Shown piece after piece: positions 53,075 through 62,103 of a DNA stretch of 64,000 nucleotides; positions within the stretch are counted from its first letter, which is position 1; the number at the start of each line of letters is the position of its first letter. The position numbers were made by a program, and so were the translations under genes. A model generated the notes under the pieces. It did not search any database. It was not told the DNA's origin and saw only the letters and a list, made by a program, of their open reading frames with translations. Source of the DNA: [Clostridium] polysaccharolyticum (GTDB taxonomy: Bacteria > Bacillota > Clostridia > Lachnospirales > Lachnospiraceae); assembly GCF_900111595.1 (NCBI RefSeq), contig NZ_FOHN01000001.1:67288-131287 (forward strand), read 5' to 3'.

Positions 53075-53728
53075 ATGGATGATTCAGAAATTGTGCTAGA
53101 TATTGGAAAAGGCTTGCAGAAATACTTGGATAAGAAGATAATAGAATTTAGTGCTAATCTGCAATTGCAAGAAGAAAAGAATACAGCAGTATTATTTACA
53201 AGTACATACGAAGGAGAAGGAAAAACTACGCTGTCTCTTTTACTGGCTATAGAACTTGCAGAAAGTGGAAAGAAGGTAATCTGGCTAGACTGCGATTTTC
53301 ATAAGAGGAGGAATGCGTATAAGTTAAACCCAGCGAGGACAGAGAAAAAGGACGATAAGTTTTGGGGACTTATTGATTATTTGAATTTGTCATGTGAAAA
53401 AGAGAAAATTATTTATTCTGTTAAGAATAAAAATTTAAATGTTATACCAGTCGGGAGTACCAGAAAAGGTGCTCGTGAACTGATTGGTAAGCCGGTTTTT
53501 CAAGAACTGATTAATCAGCTAAGGAAAGAATATGATTACATCATATTAGATGGATCTGCCGCTGGAGTATTTTTAGACAGCAGGATTATGGCATCCAAAT
53601 GTGATGGTGTTATATATGTCATTGAGTACAACCGAGTAAAGAAAGCATTTGTAAAAGAAACAATGGGAGAAATACGAAAATACAAAGGCAGAATCCTGGG
53701 AGCTGTATTAAACAAATCTAGAGATTAA
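53075..53728 (+). CDS. BY-kinase-like ATPase of polysaccharide assembly (CpsD-type)
   Basis: 217 residues, ParA/MinD-like. Walker A is in STYEGEGKTTLSLLLAIELA, Walker A' is VIWLDCDFHKRR, and Walker B is YIILDGSAAG. It pairs with the Wzz-like protein just upstream. The usual C-terminal tyrosine cluster of CpsD/YwqD is absent: the protein ends AVLNKSRD. It may therefore signal without autophosphorylation, or be a divergent member. ATG 53075 follows AGAGAGGATATT. Confidence 0.88.
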   Translation: MDDSEIVLDIGKGLQKYLDKKIIEFSANLQLQEEKNTAVLFTSTYEGEGKTTLSLLLAIELAESGKKVIWLDCDFHKRRNAYKLNPARTEKKDDKFWGLIDYLNLSCEKEKIIYSVKNKNLNVIPVGSTRKGARELIGKPVFQELINQLRKEYDYIILDGSAAGVFLDSRIMASKCDGVIYVIEYNRVKKAFVKETMGEIRKYKGRILGAVLNKSRD

Positions 53729-53926
53729 AAGGTGAAAAAGCAACAATAAAAACATGTCTAAAAAGGTGTCTTAGTAAGGCAGAGTTTTCCTGATTAATGA
53801 AGAGCAAACGTGTTTGACTGGATAATTTTAATGGTGAAATGACTTAAAATTACGGCTAGTTCAGAAAACTTATTCTTGAATTGTAAAATGTCAACATAAG
53901 CTGATAAAGTAAGGTAGGGGATTAAA

Positions 53927-56086
53927 ATGAATTACGTAGTAAGAAAAAAAGTGGAAAATGCAGATAAGAAACGAAAAGGAAACAATGAAAACAGTTTTAT
54001 CGCAAAGGCTTTAAGATGGTGCAGGATAAAGCAGGTATATTTAATGCTGTTTGATATATTGGCAGCCAATGCAGCTTTTTTCATAGGATTATGGATGCGT
54101 TATGATTTTGTATGGTCAAATATTCCAGCTGAATGCATTACGGTTTATAGAAGATGTCTTTTAAGTTATTCGGTATTAGTAATGCTTGTATTCCAAATGC
54201 TTCATCTGTACAAAAGTATTTGGCGTTATGCAAGTTATAATGAGCTGCATAAACTTATTGTGGGAAACTTTATTACCACGGTTTTTCATTATCTTGTGGT
54301 GTCAGTTTCTGCAGGTTACATGCCCGTGTCTTATTTTATGATAGGACCAATGTTACAGTTCTTTTTTACCGTAGGAATTCGTTTTTCCTACCGCTTCGTT
54401 TACTTAATGAGCCATATGCGTACAAAAGAATCGAAAAAAGTCAGTTCAAGGAATGCTATGATTATTGGAGCTGGTTCTGCAGGAAGAATTTTAGTTCGGG
54501 ATATTTTAAGTTCAAGCGAAACAAATCTGGTACCATGCTGTATTATAGACGATGATCCAGGCAAATGGGGATGTTTTATTGACGGAATACCTGTTTTAGG
54601 TGGACGTGATGATATTTTGATTAATGTTGAAAAGTACGACATAAAGCAGATTCTGTTTGTAATTCCAACCGCAACCGCACAGCAGAAAAGGGATATACTG
54701 AATATATGCAACGAGACTGGCTGTGAACTGAAGAGTCTGCCAGGAATTTATCAATTGGTAAATGGAGAGGTTTCCTTGACTAAGATGAAAGATGTTGCGG
54801 TAGAAGATCTGCTAGGCCGTGAGCCAATCCGAGTAAATATGGATGAGATTTTTGAATCATTAGGTGGCAAAACGATTCTGGTTACAGGTGGAGGGGGATC
54901 CATAGGCAGCGAACTTTGCAGGCAGATTGCTGTTCAGTCTCCAAAGCGCTTAATCATCTTTGATGTATACGAAAACAATGCATACGATATAGAACAGGAA
55001 CTTAGACGCAAAATTCCCGATTTAAATTTGACAGTTTTAATTGGTTCTGTTAGGGATACTAGAAGAATTAATTCTGTATTTGCCCAGTATAAACCTGATA
55101 TCGTATATCATGCAGCTGCACATAAGCATGTTCCGCTTATGGAAACAAGTCCATGTGAAGCAATTAAGAACAATGTTCTAGGTACATATAAAACGGCATA
55201 TGCCGCACTGAAATATGGATGTAAACGTTTTGTGCTGATTAGCACAGATAAAGCGGTGAATCCAACTAACATAATGGGAGCCAGCAAACGTTTATGTGAA
55301 ATGGTGATTCAGACCATGGATGCTGTCAGTAAGGCTGGCCGGTTTGAAATGCTTCCAAATCTGCGAAGCTACAAGGAAGCCCCTAAAAATTCAACAGGAA
55401 GATCTGCTAATCTGAGGAGCATATCGAAAGATGGCAATCAGTCTGGAAAACTAAAACAGAATAAAACGGATTTTGTGGCGGTACGCTTTGGAAATGTGTT
55501 AGGAAGCAATGGTTCTGTTGTTCCTTTATTCAAAAAGCAAATTGAAAATGGTGGTCCTGTTACCGTTACCCATCCAGATATTATTCGTTATTTTATGACT
55601 ATACCAGAAGCCGTGAGCCTTGTGCTGCAGGCTGGAACCTATGCCAAAGGCGGGGAAATATTTGTATTAGATATGGGAGCACCTGTAAAAATTGATACAT
55701 TAGCAAGGAATTTGATTAAGCTTTCCGGTCATAAGATTGATGAGATTAGGATTGTGTATACTGGTTTAAGGCCAGGGGAGAAGTTATATGAAGAGAAGCT
55801 GATGGAGGAAGAAGGAATGAAGAAAACTCCAAATGATCTGATTCATATAGGAAAACCAATTCCTTTTGATATGGAAGAATTCTGGGAAAAATTAGAGAAG
55901 CTGACGGAATTATCTTATTCTAATAGTCTAAAGACAATTGACATGGTGGCGGATATGGTGCCTACTTTCCATTCAGCAGAAGAAGATTTAGAGAGGTCAG
56001 GAGATACCTTTAAGGAACTGTATGAAGAGGCTGCAGAAGTAAAAAGCAAGAAACATAAAAGAAAAGCAAATATTGCATCTTATTAA
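53927..56086 (+). CDS. FlaA1/CapD-type nucleotide-sugar 4,6-dehydratase, membrane
   Basis: 719 residues. About four membrane helices (residues 35-165) and a CoA-binding-like Rossmann domain (about 180-290, MIIGAGSAGRILVRDIL) precede an SDR dehydratase domain. The latter has TGGGGSIGSELCRQI (320-334), AAAHKHVPLME and STDKAVNPTNIMGASKR, where Met replaces the usual catalytic Tyr as in the PglF/CapD family. It likely makes a UDP-4-keto-6-deoxy-GlcNAc-type precursor. Unusually, a 40-residue basic, polar insertion (about residues 470-512) sits between the SDR helix and FVAVRFGNVLGSNGSVVPLF. The 198-base gap before it shows no clear promoter or terminator. Confidence 0.93.
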   Translation: MNYVVRKKVENADKKRKGNNENSFIAKALRWCRIKQVYLMLFDILAANAAFFIGLWMRYDFVWSNIPAECITVYRRCLLSYSVLVMLVFQMLHLYKSIWRYASYNELHKLIVGNFITTVFHYLVVSVSAGYMPVSYFMIGPMLQFFFTVGIRFSYRFVYLMSHMRTKESKKVSSRNAMIIGAGSAGRILVRDILSSSETNLVPCCIIDDDPGKWGCFIDGIPVLGGRDDILINVEKYDIKQILFVIPTATAQQKRDILNICNETGCELKSLPGIYQLVNGEVSLTKMKDVAVEDLLGREPIRVNMDEIFESLGGKTILVTGGGGSIGSELCRQIAVQSPKRLIIFDVYENNAYDIEQELRRKIPDLNLTVLIGSVRDTRRINSVFAQYKPDIVYHAAAHKHVPLMETSPCEAIKNNVLGTYKTAYAALKYGCKRFVLISTDKAVNPTNIMGASKRLCEMVIQTMDAVSKAGRFEMLPNLRSYKEAPKNSTGRSANLRSISKDGNQSGKLKQNKTDFVAVRFGNVLGSNGSVVPLFKKQIENGGPVTVTHPDIIRYFMTIPEAVSLVLQAGTYAKGGEIFVLDMGAPVKIDTLARNLIKLSGHKIDEIRIVYTGLRPGEKLYEEKLMEEEGMKKTPNDLIHIGKPIPFDMEEFWEKLEKLTELSYSNSLKTIDMVADMVPTFHSAEEDLERSGDTFKELYEEAAEVKSKKHKRKANIASY

Positions 56087-56187
56087 ATTAAGGAATTAGC
56101 GGATTAATCATAGAAAAGAAGGATAGAATTTAGACAAATGGGAATAAAACAGAAAAGTATATTATTTAGAAAGTGAAGGTGCTGAGT

Positions 56188-56748
56188 GTGGATTTGGCTA
56201 AGATAGTGGATATGCACATTCGGATGTGGTCTCCAAGAGAAATTCTAGGTTTTGGACTTCTTTTACTAGTTGTTACCGCATTTTTATACAGACAGGTAAG
56301 ACGAAAGACTCTTTTTCTTTCACAGGCAATTTCCATTTGGCTGGAATTACTGTTTTTAGGTGTTGTGTTTTCATCCACGGTTTTTACGAGAACAGAGTCA
56401 CCTTTGCAGTTTCAATTAAAATTATTCTGGTCATGGGAAATTGCCATAGAAGGAAACAAAGAAATACTGGTAGAAATACTCTTAAACTTTTTGCTGCTTG
56501 TTCCAGCGGGAGTATTGCTTCCTATTATCTTTCATGGAACTGTAAAGCCACGTTATGGCTGGTTAATTGGTGTAACTATATCGTTCAACATAGAAATTTT
56601 GCAGCTTATTCTCCATAGAGGAATGTTTGAATGGGATGATATACTGCACAATAGTCTAGGGTGTATGTTTGGATGTATCATTATGAACAGGAATTATAAA
56701 TTGAAAGCGAGCAAGAAGATAAAATCAGATATAAAAACTAATACTTGA
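56188..56748 (+). CDS. VanZ-like membrane protein
   Basis: 186 residues, about five membrane helices, with the VanZ-type motifs EILLNFLLLVPAGVLLP and EILQLIL, then FEWDDILHNSLGCMFG. VanZ-family proteins are linked to glycopeptide resistance or envelope functions, but the molecular role is unknown. GTG 56188 fits GAAGGTG (56174-56180) at seven bases; an in-frame GTG at 56173 has no ribosome binding site. It sits between two envelope-sugar genes. Confidence 0.87.
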   Translation: MDLAKIVDMHIRMWSPREILGFGLLLLVVTAFLYRQVRRKTLFLSQAISIWLELLFLGVVFSSTVFTRTESPLQFQLKLFWSWEIAIEGNKEILVEILLNFLLLVPAGVLLPIIFHGTVKPRYGWLIGVTISFNIEILQLILHRGMFEWDDILHNSLGCMFGCIIMNRNYKLKASKKIKSDIKTNT

Positions 56749-56816
56749 AGCAGGTGACTTTGCGAGTTAAAATAGTTTAGGAAAAATGAAAGAGAAACAT
56801 AAATCTGGAGGTAGTT

Positions 56817-57932
56817 ATGTACGACTATTTAATTGTAGGAGCTGGTTTATTTGGCTCCATTTTTGCATATGAAGCAAAAAAAGCTGGCAAAAGTGTATTG
56901 GTAATTGATAAAAGAGAGCATGCAGGTGGAAACATTTATACGGAGGAAATAGAAGGAATACAGGTACACAGATATGGAGCACATATTTTCCACACAGATA
57001 ACAAAGCAGTATGGGACTATGTACAGCAGTTTGCTGAATTTAACCGTTATACCAATAGCCCCGTTGCCCGTTACGGAAACGAACTTTACAATCTGCCATT
57101 TAACATGAATACATTTGCCCAGATGTGGGGGGTGTTTACTCCTGAAGAGGCAAAGAAAAAAATTGAAGAACAAGTAAAGGCAGCAGGCATAAAAGAACCT
57201 AAGAATTTAGAAGAACAGGCAATTTCGCTAGTTGGAACAGACATCTATGAAAAGCTGGTAAAAGGTTACACAGGAAAACAATGGGGAAGGCCTTGCACGG
57301 AACTTCCAGCTTTTATTATCAGACGTCTGCCAGTTCGTTTTGTATATGATAATAATTACTTCAAGGATAAATATCAAGGAATTCCAGTGGGAGGATATAC
57401 ACAGATTGCTGAAAAAATGCTGGAAGGTGTTGAAGTCCGTTTGAACACCGATTTCTTTGCCAATAGAAAAGAGTATGAATTGCAAGCGAAAAAAATTGTG
57501 TTTACTGGAATGATTGATGAATATTATGATTACTGTTTTGGTGAATTGGAATACAGAAGTCTTTCGTTTGAGACTGAGACGCTGGATATAGAGAATTACC
57601 AAGGAAATGCGGTTGTTAATTATACAGAGTATGAAGTGCCTTATACACGTATTATTGAGCATAAACATTTTGAGTTTCAGTGTCAGGGAGAGAATCCTGT
57701 TTCGAAAACGGTGATAACAAAAGAGTATCCAGCACAATGGAAACGTGGGGATGAGCCATATTATCCGCTGAATGATGAGAGAAATAATACGTTATATGAG
57801 CAGTATAAGAAATTATCTGAAAAAGAGGACAAGGTTATTTTTGGTGGAAGATTAGGAATGTACAAATATTTCGATATGCATCATGTGGTAGCCGAGGCAT
57901 TAGCTTGTGTTGAGAAAGAATTAAATCAATAA
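56817..57932 (+). CDS. glf: UDP-galactopyranose mutase
   Basis: Flavoenzyme converting UDP-galactopyranose to UDP-galactofuranose for envelope glycans, 371 residues. The FAD motif GAGLFGS (residues 8-14) and the GGN-type HAGGNIYTEE are followed by the Glf signatures RYGAHIFHTDN, VKGYTGKQWGRP and the end FGGRLGMYKYFDMHHVV. ATG 56817 follows CTGGAGGTAGTT. Intact, last gene of the + strand group. Confidence 0.97.
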   Translation: MYDYLIVGAGLFGSIFAYEAKKAGKSVLVIDKREHAGGNIYTEEIEGIQVHRYGAHIFHTDNKAVWDYVQQFAEFNRYTNSPVARYGNELYNLPFNMNTFAQMWGVFTPEEAKKKIEEQVKAAGIKEPKNLEEQAISLVGTDIYEKLVKGYTGKQWGRPCTELPAFIIRRLPVRFVYDNNYFKDKYQGIPVGGYTQIAEKMLEGVEVRLNTDFFANRKEYELQAKKIVFTGMIDEYYDYCFGELEYRSLSFETETLDIENYQGNAVVNYTEYEVPYTRIIEHKHFEFQCQGENPVSKTVITKEYPAQWKRGDEPYYPLNDERNNTLYEQYKKLSEKEDKVIFGGRLGMYKYFDMHHVVAEALACVEKELNQ

Positions 57933-57940
57933 ATAAAAGA

Positions 57941-57981
57941 AGGTAAGATTTATGTGGAAACACATAGTTCTTACCTTTTTT
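57941..57981. terminator. bidirectional terminator between convergent glf and EAL genes
   Basis: AAGGTAAGA (57941-57949) pairs with TCTTACCTT (57969-57977), and inside it TATGTG (57952-57957) pairs with CACATA (57961-57966) around a three-base loop. A T run follows on the + strand (57976-57981) and an A-rich run precedes it, so it can serve both convergent genes. Confidence 0.85.
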
Positions 57982-57997
57982 ATGTCCTAATTAAGAA

Positions 57998-59923
57998 TTA
58001 TGGCATTATTTTATTGGCATGATTTAAGAATTGTATGATTTCTTCGGAAGGTATTGGCTTGGAGTAATAATAACCTTGCAGATAATCGCAGTTAAGATTG
58101 TCTAAGGTATCCACCATTTCCTTTGTTTCAACTCCTTCTACAACGATTTTCTTATCAATGGACTTAATGGTTGCAATCAGCTGCCTTAGTACGTTATAAC
58201 TCTTATCATCTTTCATGGCTGGCCATAGGATGCTCTTGTCAATTTTTACGATATGTAGTGGCAGTTTAATCAAATAGTGAGTTGTGGAATAACCAGTTCC
58301 ATAGTCATCCATGGAAAAGGTGGAACCAGCCTCAATAAGTCGTTCCATGTTTCTGATTAGCTCTTTTACATTATGTGCCTGGGCTGTTTCTGTAATCTCA
58401 AAATTTAACTGGGAAGGAGATACGCTGTATTCATGCATGACATCTAATAAATCCGTTGCAAGCATTGGATTATCACATTCAACACTAGAGAGGTTGTATT
58501 CAATATAATCAACGCCAAGAGATTTGATATCGTTATCGTGTATAAAGGCACATACCTTCCGGAAGGCGATAGAACTTACATCAATGATCATGCCGTTTTT
58601 CTCTGCAATCTGTATGAATTCATCTGGTGGAATAAACCCTAATTCTTCATCGTTTAATCTAAGCAGTGCTTCTAAGGATTTTATACAGTGTCTGTTTAAA
58701 TCATAGATTGGCTGGTAGTACATTTCAAAGGAATTCTTTTCAATGGCTTTTTTCATTGCATATATGACCTGCTGTTCTCGCTGGACAATCGCCAGATACT
58801 TTCCAGTTGCATAAGAGACCTGGTGAGACTGGTTTTTGTTCATATCCAGAAGAGTATTGTTAATTTCATCAATTAGCTGCTGGCCATTTTTGGCAAAGTA
58901 CGGATTTTCTGCTAAACAGAAAATGGAACTTAACCGTTCTAAACGTCCGTTTAAGGAAAAGGGTTCTTGAAAATGGTCTTGTATAAGTTTTATAGCTGCA
59001 CTAATTTCTTCCTGCTTACTGTCTACAAACATTGCATAGCCAACATTGTACAAAGCATAAATATTATCTTTGTCAAAAGTCTGGTACAAAAAACTGATTA
59101 ACCGTTTATTCAGTTCATCAATAGCAGCCTGTCCTAACACTTGTTCCACGTAGGTATATTCTCTTATAGTAAAGGCAACAATGGTAAAGTTTTTCTTTGC
59201 ACTAAAACAGGCTGCTGCTTTTTCGATAAAAGCTTTGTTGTTCAGGCAGCCAAGATATTTATCAAAATAAATATCATCATTGCTCAATGAATTAAAAATA
59301 GTAAAGGCGAAAATCGTTAAGAGCAGGCTGTTCAGTATGATATCGGGAGAATTATATTGAATGATTCCGCCAATAGCTGTTGTTGCAAATAAATAGAATC
59401 CTGAAATTCTTATAAAGTTACTAAACTGTTTAAAGTTTCGCAATACTACAGCCAGTATACTAAACGATAACAGAACATATAACCCATACCACGCAAAGAA
59501 GAATGGACCATTATGATAGATGCCAGTGGAATCGTAGTAAAAAATTGCATGTGTAAACAGAGTAAGCAGTGTAAACAGAACGGCTGTTATTGCAGATAAG
59601 ACTAGGACAAAATTGCTACAGGCTTTTTTTGGATCAGATTTGCCAGTTTCGCATAAAAAAATAAAGAAGATTATATAGATTCCAGCGTGTAAAAGCAGAT
59701 AGGCAAAACGTACTAAGCACAGATAAGGAATCGATATATGCTGTTCCTTTGGAACAAGGAAGAAGCTGGTTTCAATAACGGAAAGTGCAAGGCTAAGAAC
59801 CAGCATGACACATATTAAGTGATTTTTTCTATTATGGTACTTTTGTTTCATATAGAAACTAATAGTAAGTAAAAAAGTAAAAATAAAAGATGCAATGCTA
59901 AACTCAATGGTATTTGATAGCAT
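57998..59923 (-). CDS. membrane EAL-domain cyclic di-GMP phosphodiesterase
   Basis: 641 residues. Seven predicted membrane helices occupy about residues 1-215. A degenerate GGDEF domain follows (DKYLGCLNNKAF instead of DxLTGLxNR, and VGYAMF at the GGDEF position), so it cannot synthesise cyclic di-GMP. The C-terminal EAL domain keeps the catalytic set: EALLRL, YNLSSVE, EITETA, DDYGTGYS, VKIDKS, VVEGVET and LQGYYYSKP. An active phosphodiesterase sensing a membrane signal is likely. On the minus strand, alone in its unit, convergent with glf. Confidence 0.95.
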   Translation of the reverse strand: MLSNTIEFSIASFIFTFLLTISFYMKQKYHNRKNHLICVMLVLSLALSVIETSFFLVPKEQHISIPYLCLVRFAYLLLHAGIYIIFFIFLCETGKSDPKKACSNFVLVLSAITAVLFTLLTLFTHAIFYYDSTGIYHNGPFFFAWYGLYVLLSFSILAVVLRNFKQFSNFIRISGFYLFATTAIGGIIQYNSPDIILNSLLLTIFAFTIFNSLSNDDIYFDKYLGCLNNKAFIEKAAACFSAKKNFTIVAFTIREYTYVEQVLGQAAIDELNKRLISFLYQTFDKDNIYALYNVGYAMFVDSKQEEISAAIKLIQDHFQEPFSLNGRLERLSSIFCLAENPYFAKNGQQLIDEINNTLLDMNKNQSHQVSYATGKYLAIVQREQQVIYAMKKAIEKNSFEMYYQPIYDLNRHCIKSLEALLRLNDEELGFIPPDEFIQIAEKNGMIIDVSSIAFRKVCAFIHDNDIKSLGVDYIEYNLSSVECDNPMLATDLLDVMHEYSVSPSQLNFEITETAQAHNVKELIRNMERLIEAGSTFSMDDYGTGYSTTHYLIKLPLHIVKIDKSILWPAMKDDKSYNVLRQLIATIKSIDKKIVVEGVETKEMVDTLDNLNCDYLQGYYYSKPIPSEEIIQFLNHANKIMP

Positions 59924-59962
59924 ACGTGAAAATCACCGCCTTATTTATTTCAGTAATAACTA

Positions 59963-59991
59963 ATTATATCATACATTTTGTAAATAAACAA
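59963..59991 (-). promoter_or_regulatory. promoter of the EAL gene
   Basis: Reading the minus strand: TTGTTT (59991-59986), 17-base spacer, perfect TATAAT (59968-59963), about 40 bases before the ATG at 59923. The rest of the 214-base divergent gap shows nothing clear for the + strand gene. Confidence 0.6.
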
Positions 59992-60137
59992 TGTAAAAAG
60001 GAGTATTTTAGCCTTCTTTGTCCATGAATAGGGAATTGGGTTACGCTTCATTCCTTATGATAAATGCCTTATCCTTAAAAAGTGAAATAATAAGAATGAT
60101 TTTGGAATAAAATAAACTATGGAAAAAGAGGTGTAAT

Positions 60138-61043
60138 ATGAACAGAGTTGTAGTATACAGTATCACCCTGATCGGGTTGCTTTTGTTTAGCAATTCCATT
60201 GAGAATAAACGTTTTCCTATAGATAAACTCTTTAATGCAGTTGGCATGTCGTATCAGAAACTAATGCGGTCCACAAATCCATCTGGAAGAGTTCTCGTTA
60301 AAGGTTCTTTATGTTTTTTTGTTGGGCTAACTGCAGTTTTTTCATATGAAAGAAGTCTTGAGATATTAGACAAGGCTCCTCAATATAAAATCTGCCTGAT
60401 GTCCTGCATTCTTTTTACAATGGCTTTATCTGCTCTTTATTTTTTGTTTGGCATTCCGCTTTTCATATTTTCAAAAATAGAAATCTTAATACAGACTGTA
60501 AAGAGGAAAAATTTAAGCCTGCGTTTTTTGGCAACTACCTTCATTTTATTTGTTTATGCTTTTTTTCTAGTATATTGGAAAGAGACTATGGTAGCTTGTG
60601 GAAAAGTTGTACTGGTGGGTCTGATAGTATCTTACATGCTGAATATGAGCATGCTGATTCATATAAGCATGGAACCAGTAAACTGTCATTTATGCAGATG
60701 TCAGAGAAAACAGAAAATAGAAGAAAAGTACCCATTAAAAATAGTTCTCGCAGGTGCTTTAATTCTCATATTGCTGATTGTGTTTAACCTGTTCCTGGGG
60801 GTGGTAATGATTGCAAGCTTGTATCCAGATGCATATCAGAATCTTGCACCGGCACAAGGACTTACGTATCTGGATCTTCTTTATTACACGGTGATTTCAT
60901 TTACAACCATTGGTTACGGGGAAATTGTTCCACAAAGACTAGAAAGCAAGGCAATGGCAATAATAATAGCATATACAAGCGTAATGTGCCTTGTCATTTT
61001 CGTCAGTTCTATATTGGCATTAAAGGATAAACTTAGTCAGTAA
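60138..61043 (+). CDS. potassium-channel-like membrane protein
   Basis: 301 residues. Five or six hydrophobic helices precede one pore unit near the C-terminus, whose selectivity filter TTIGYG (residues 256-261) follows the pore helix LLYYTVISF and precedes a last helix (AMAIIIAYTSVMCLVIFVSS). There is no RCK/TrkA regulatory domain and no S4-like row of arginines. A cysteine-containing loop (HLCRCQRKQ) lies in the middle. ATG 60138 follows AAGAGGTGTAAT. Not linked by context to a pathway. Confidence 0.85.
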   Translation: MNRVVVYSITLIGLLLFSNSIENKRFPIDKLFNAVGMSYQKLMRSTNPSGRVLVKGSLCFFVGLTAVFSYERSLEILDKAPQYKICLMSCILFTMALSALYFLFGIPLFIFSKIEILIQTVKRKNLSLRFLATTFILFVYAFFLVYWKETMVACGKVVLVGLIVSYMLNMSMLIHISMEPVNCHLCRCQRKQKIEEKYPLKIVLAGALILILLIVFNLFLGVVMIASLYPDAYQNLAPAQGLTYLDLLYYTVISFTTIGYGEIVPQRLESKAMAIIIAYTSVMCLVIFVSSILALKDKLSQ

Positions 61044-61078
61044 GATACATGAAAATTATGGTAAGCAGAATTTTTCAA

Positions 61079-61107
61079 TTGACTTTATAAAGGATGTTTA
61101 TTATAAT
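61079..61107 (+). promoter_or_regulatory. promoter of the iron-siderophore importer
   Basis: TTGACT (61079-61084), 17-base spacer, perfect TATAAT (61102-61107). The Fur box follows at the transcription start. Confidence 0.78.
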
Positions 61108-61114
61108 ACAAAAT

Positions 61115-61133
61115 GTAAATGATAACCATTATC
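61115..61133 (+). promoter_or_regulatory. Fur box
   Basis: GTAAATGATAACCATTATC matches 16 of 19 positions of the Fur consensus GATAATGATAATCATTATC. It overlaps the predicted start of transcription, an arrangement typical of iron-dependent repression. Confidence 0.85.
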
Positions 61134-61158
61134 AAAACGAAACGAATGAGGTAATCAG

Positions 61159-62103
61159 ATGAAAAAGAGAATACTTATAGTAGCAATAGCATGTATGGTT
61201 ATGTCAGTAGCAGCAGGCTGTTCTAAAAATACAGATAACCAGAATGCCAAGAAAGAAGAAACGAGAGTGGTAACAGATGCAAAGGGGAAAGTAGAGATTC
61301 CAGCAGAACCAAAACGAATTGTAGATTTAAGTGGTAACAGCGATACCCTTGATTTATTAGGTTTTAATGTAGTTGGTACTTGCAATTCTGATGCATATGA
61401 CTATACAAAATTACCAAGTTATTTAGAAGAGACGTTAAAAGGTGCGGAGATTCTAGGGTACAGCATGAGCGATACAGTAGATGTGGAAGCAGTAATTGCG
61501 CTAAATCCAGATTTAATTATCCTTTCGAAAGCTCAGGAAAAATCGTATGATCAGTTAAGTGAAATAGCCCCGGCAATTATGATTGAGTTAGCTAAGATGG
61601 ACTGGAAAGAAGATTTCATGTCTGTTGCTAAGCTGATGAATCGAGAAGAAGCAGGGAAAAAGTGGATGGCAGATTATGAAGAGAAAGCTGCCAGTTTGGG
61701 AAATGAAGTGAAACGCTTAATGGGGGAAGATACCACCTATTTATCTTTCTTAGCCAGCCAAGGTTCTATTTTCATTTTTGATGGTGCGGGGTTAGGAAGC
61801 TTTATGTATGAAGATTTAGGACTGGCTAGACCAGAAAATCTTCCAAAACAGGAAAATGTGTCTTTGCCAGTTGTTACAATGGAAGGATTAGCACAAATCA
61901 ATGCGGATGTTCTCATTGCGGCTGGTACAGATGAAGATTATCAGAAACTTGATAACTCAGGTATCTGGAGAAATCTTTTGGCGGTCAAAACTGACAGATA
62001 CAAAAAATTACCAGCAAGTCCTTATTTTAATCAAGGATACAGCCCAGTTGGAAGACAAGTATTATTAGAGGAAGTCCGTTCATATATAGATGAAAACCAA
62101 TAA
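61159..62103 (+). CDS. iron-siderophore ABC transporter substrate-binding lipoprotein
   Basis: 314 residues, FecB/FhuD-type fold. The signal peptide ends VAAGC with the lipidated C21. The domain starts RVVTDAKGKVEIPAEPKRIV, as usual for these proteins, and contains ALNPDLIILSKAQEKSYDQL and the C-terminal YFNQGYSPVGRQVLLEEV. It is repressed by iron through the Fur box just upstream. The two permeases that follow complete most of an importer; the ATPase gene would lie beyond the window. Confidence 0.95.
   Translation: MKKRILIVAIACMVMSVAAGCSKNTDNQNAKKEETRVVTDAKGKVEIPAEPKRIVDLSGNSDTLDLLGFNVVGTCNSDAYDYTKLPSYLEETLKGAEILGYSMSDTVDVEAVIALNPDLIILSKAQEKSYDQLSEIAPAIMIELAKMDWKEDFMSVAKLMNREEAGKKWMADYEEKAASLGNEVKRLMGEDTTYLSFLASQGSIFIFDGAGLGSFMYEDLGLARPENLPKQENVSLPVVTMEGLAQINADVLIAAGTDEDYQKLDNSGIWRNLLAVKTDRYKKLPASPYFNQGYSPVGRQVLLEEVRSYIDENQ

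Noticed and set aside
53729-53926. Possible extra small gene or pseudogene before the CapD-type gene
   Set aside because: All forward frames are short and lack a ribosome binding site; only weak TTGACT- and TTGAAT-like boxes without matching -10 boxes are seen.
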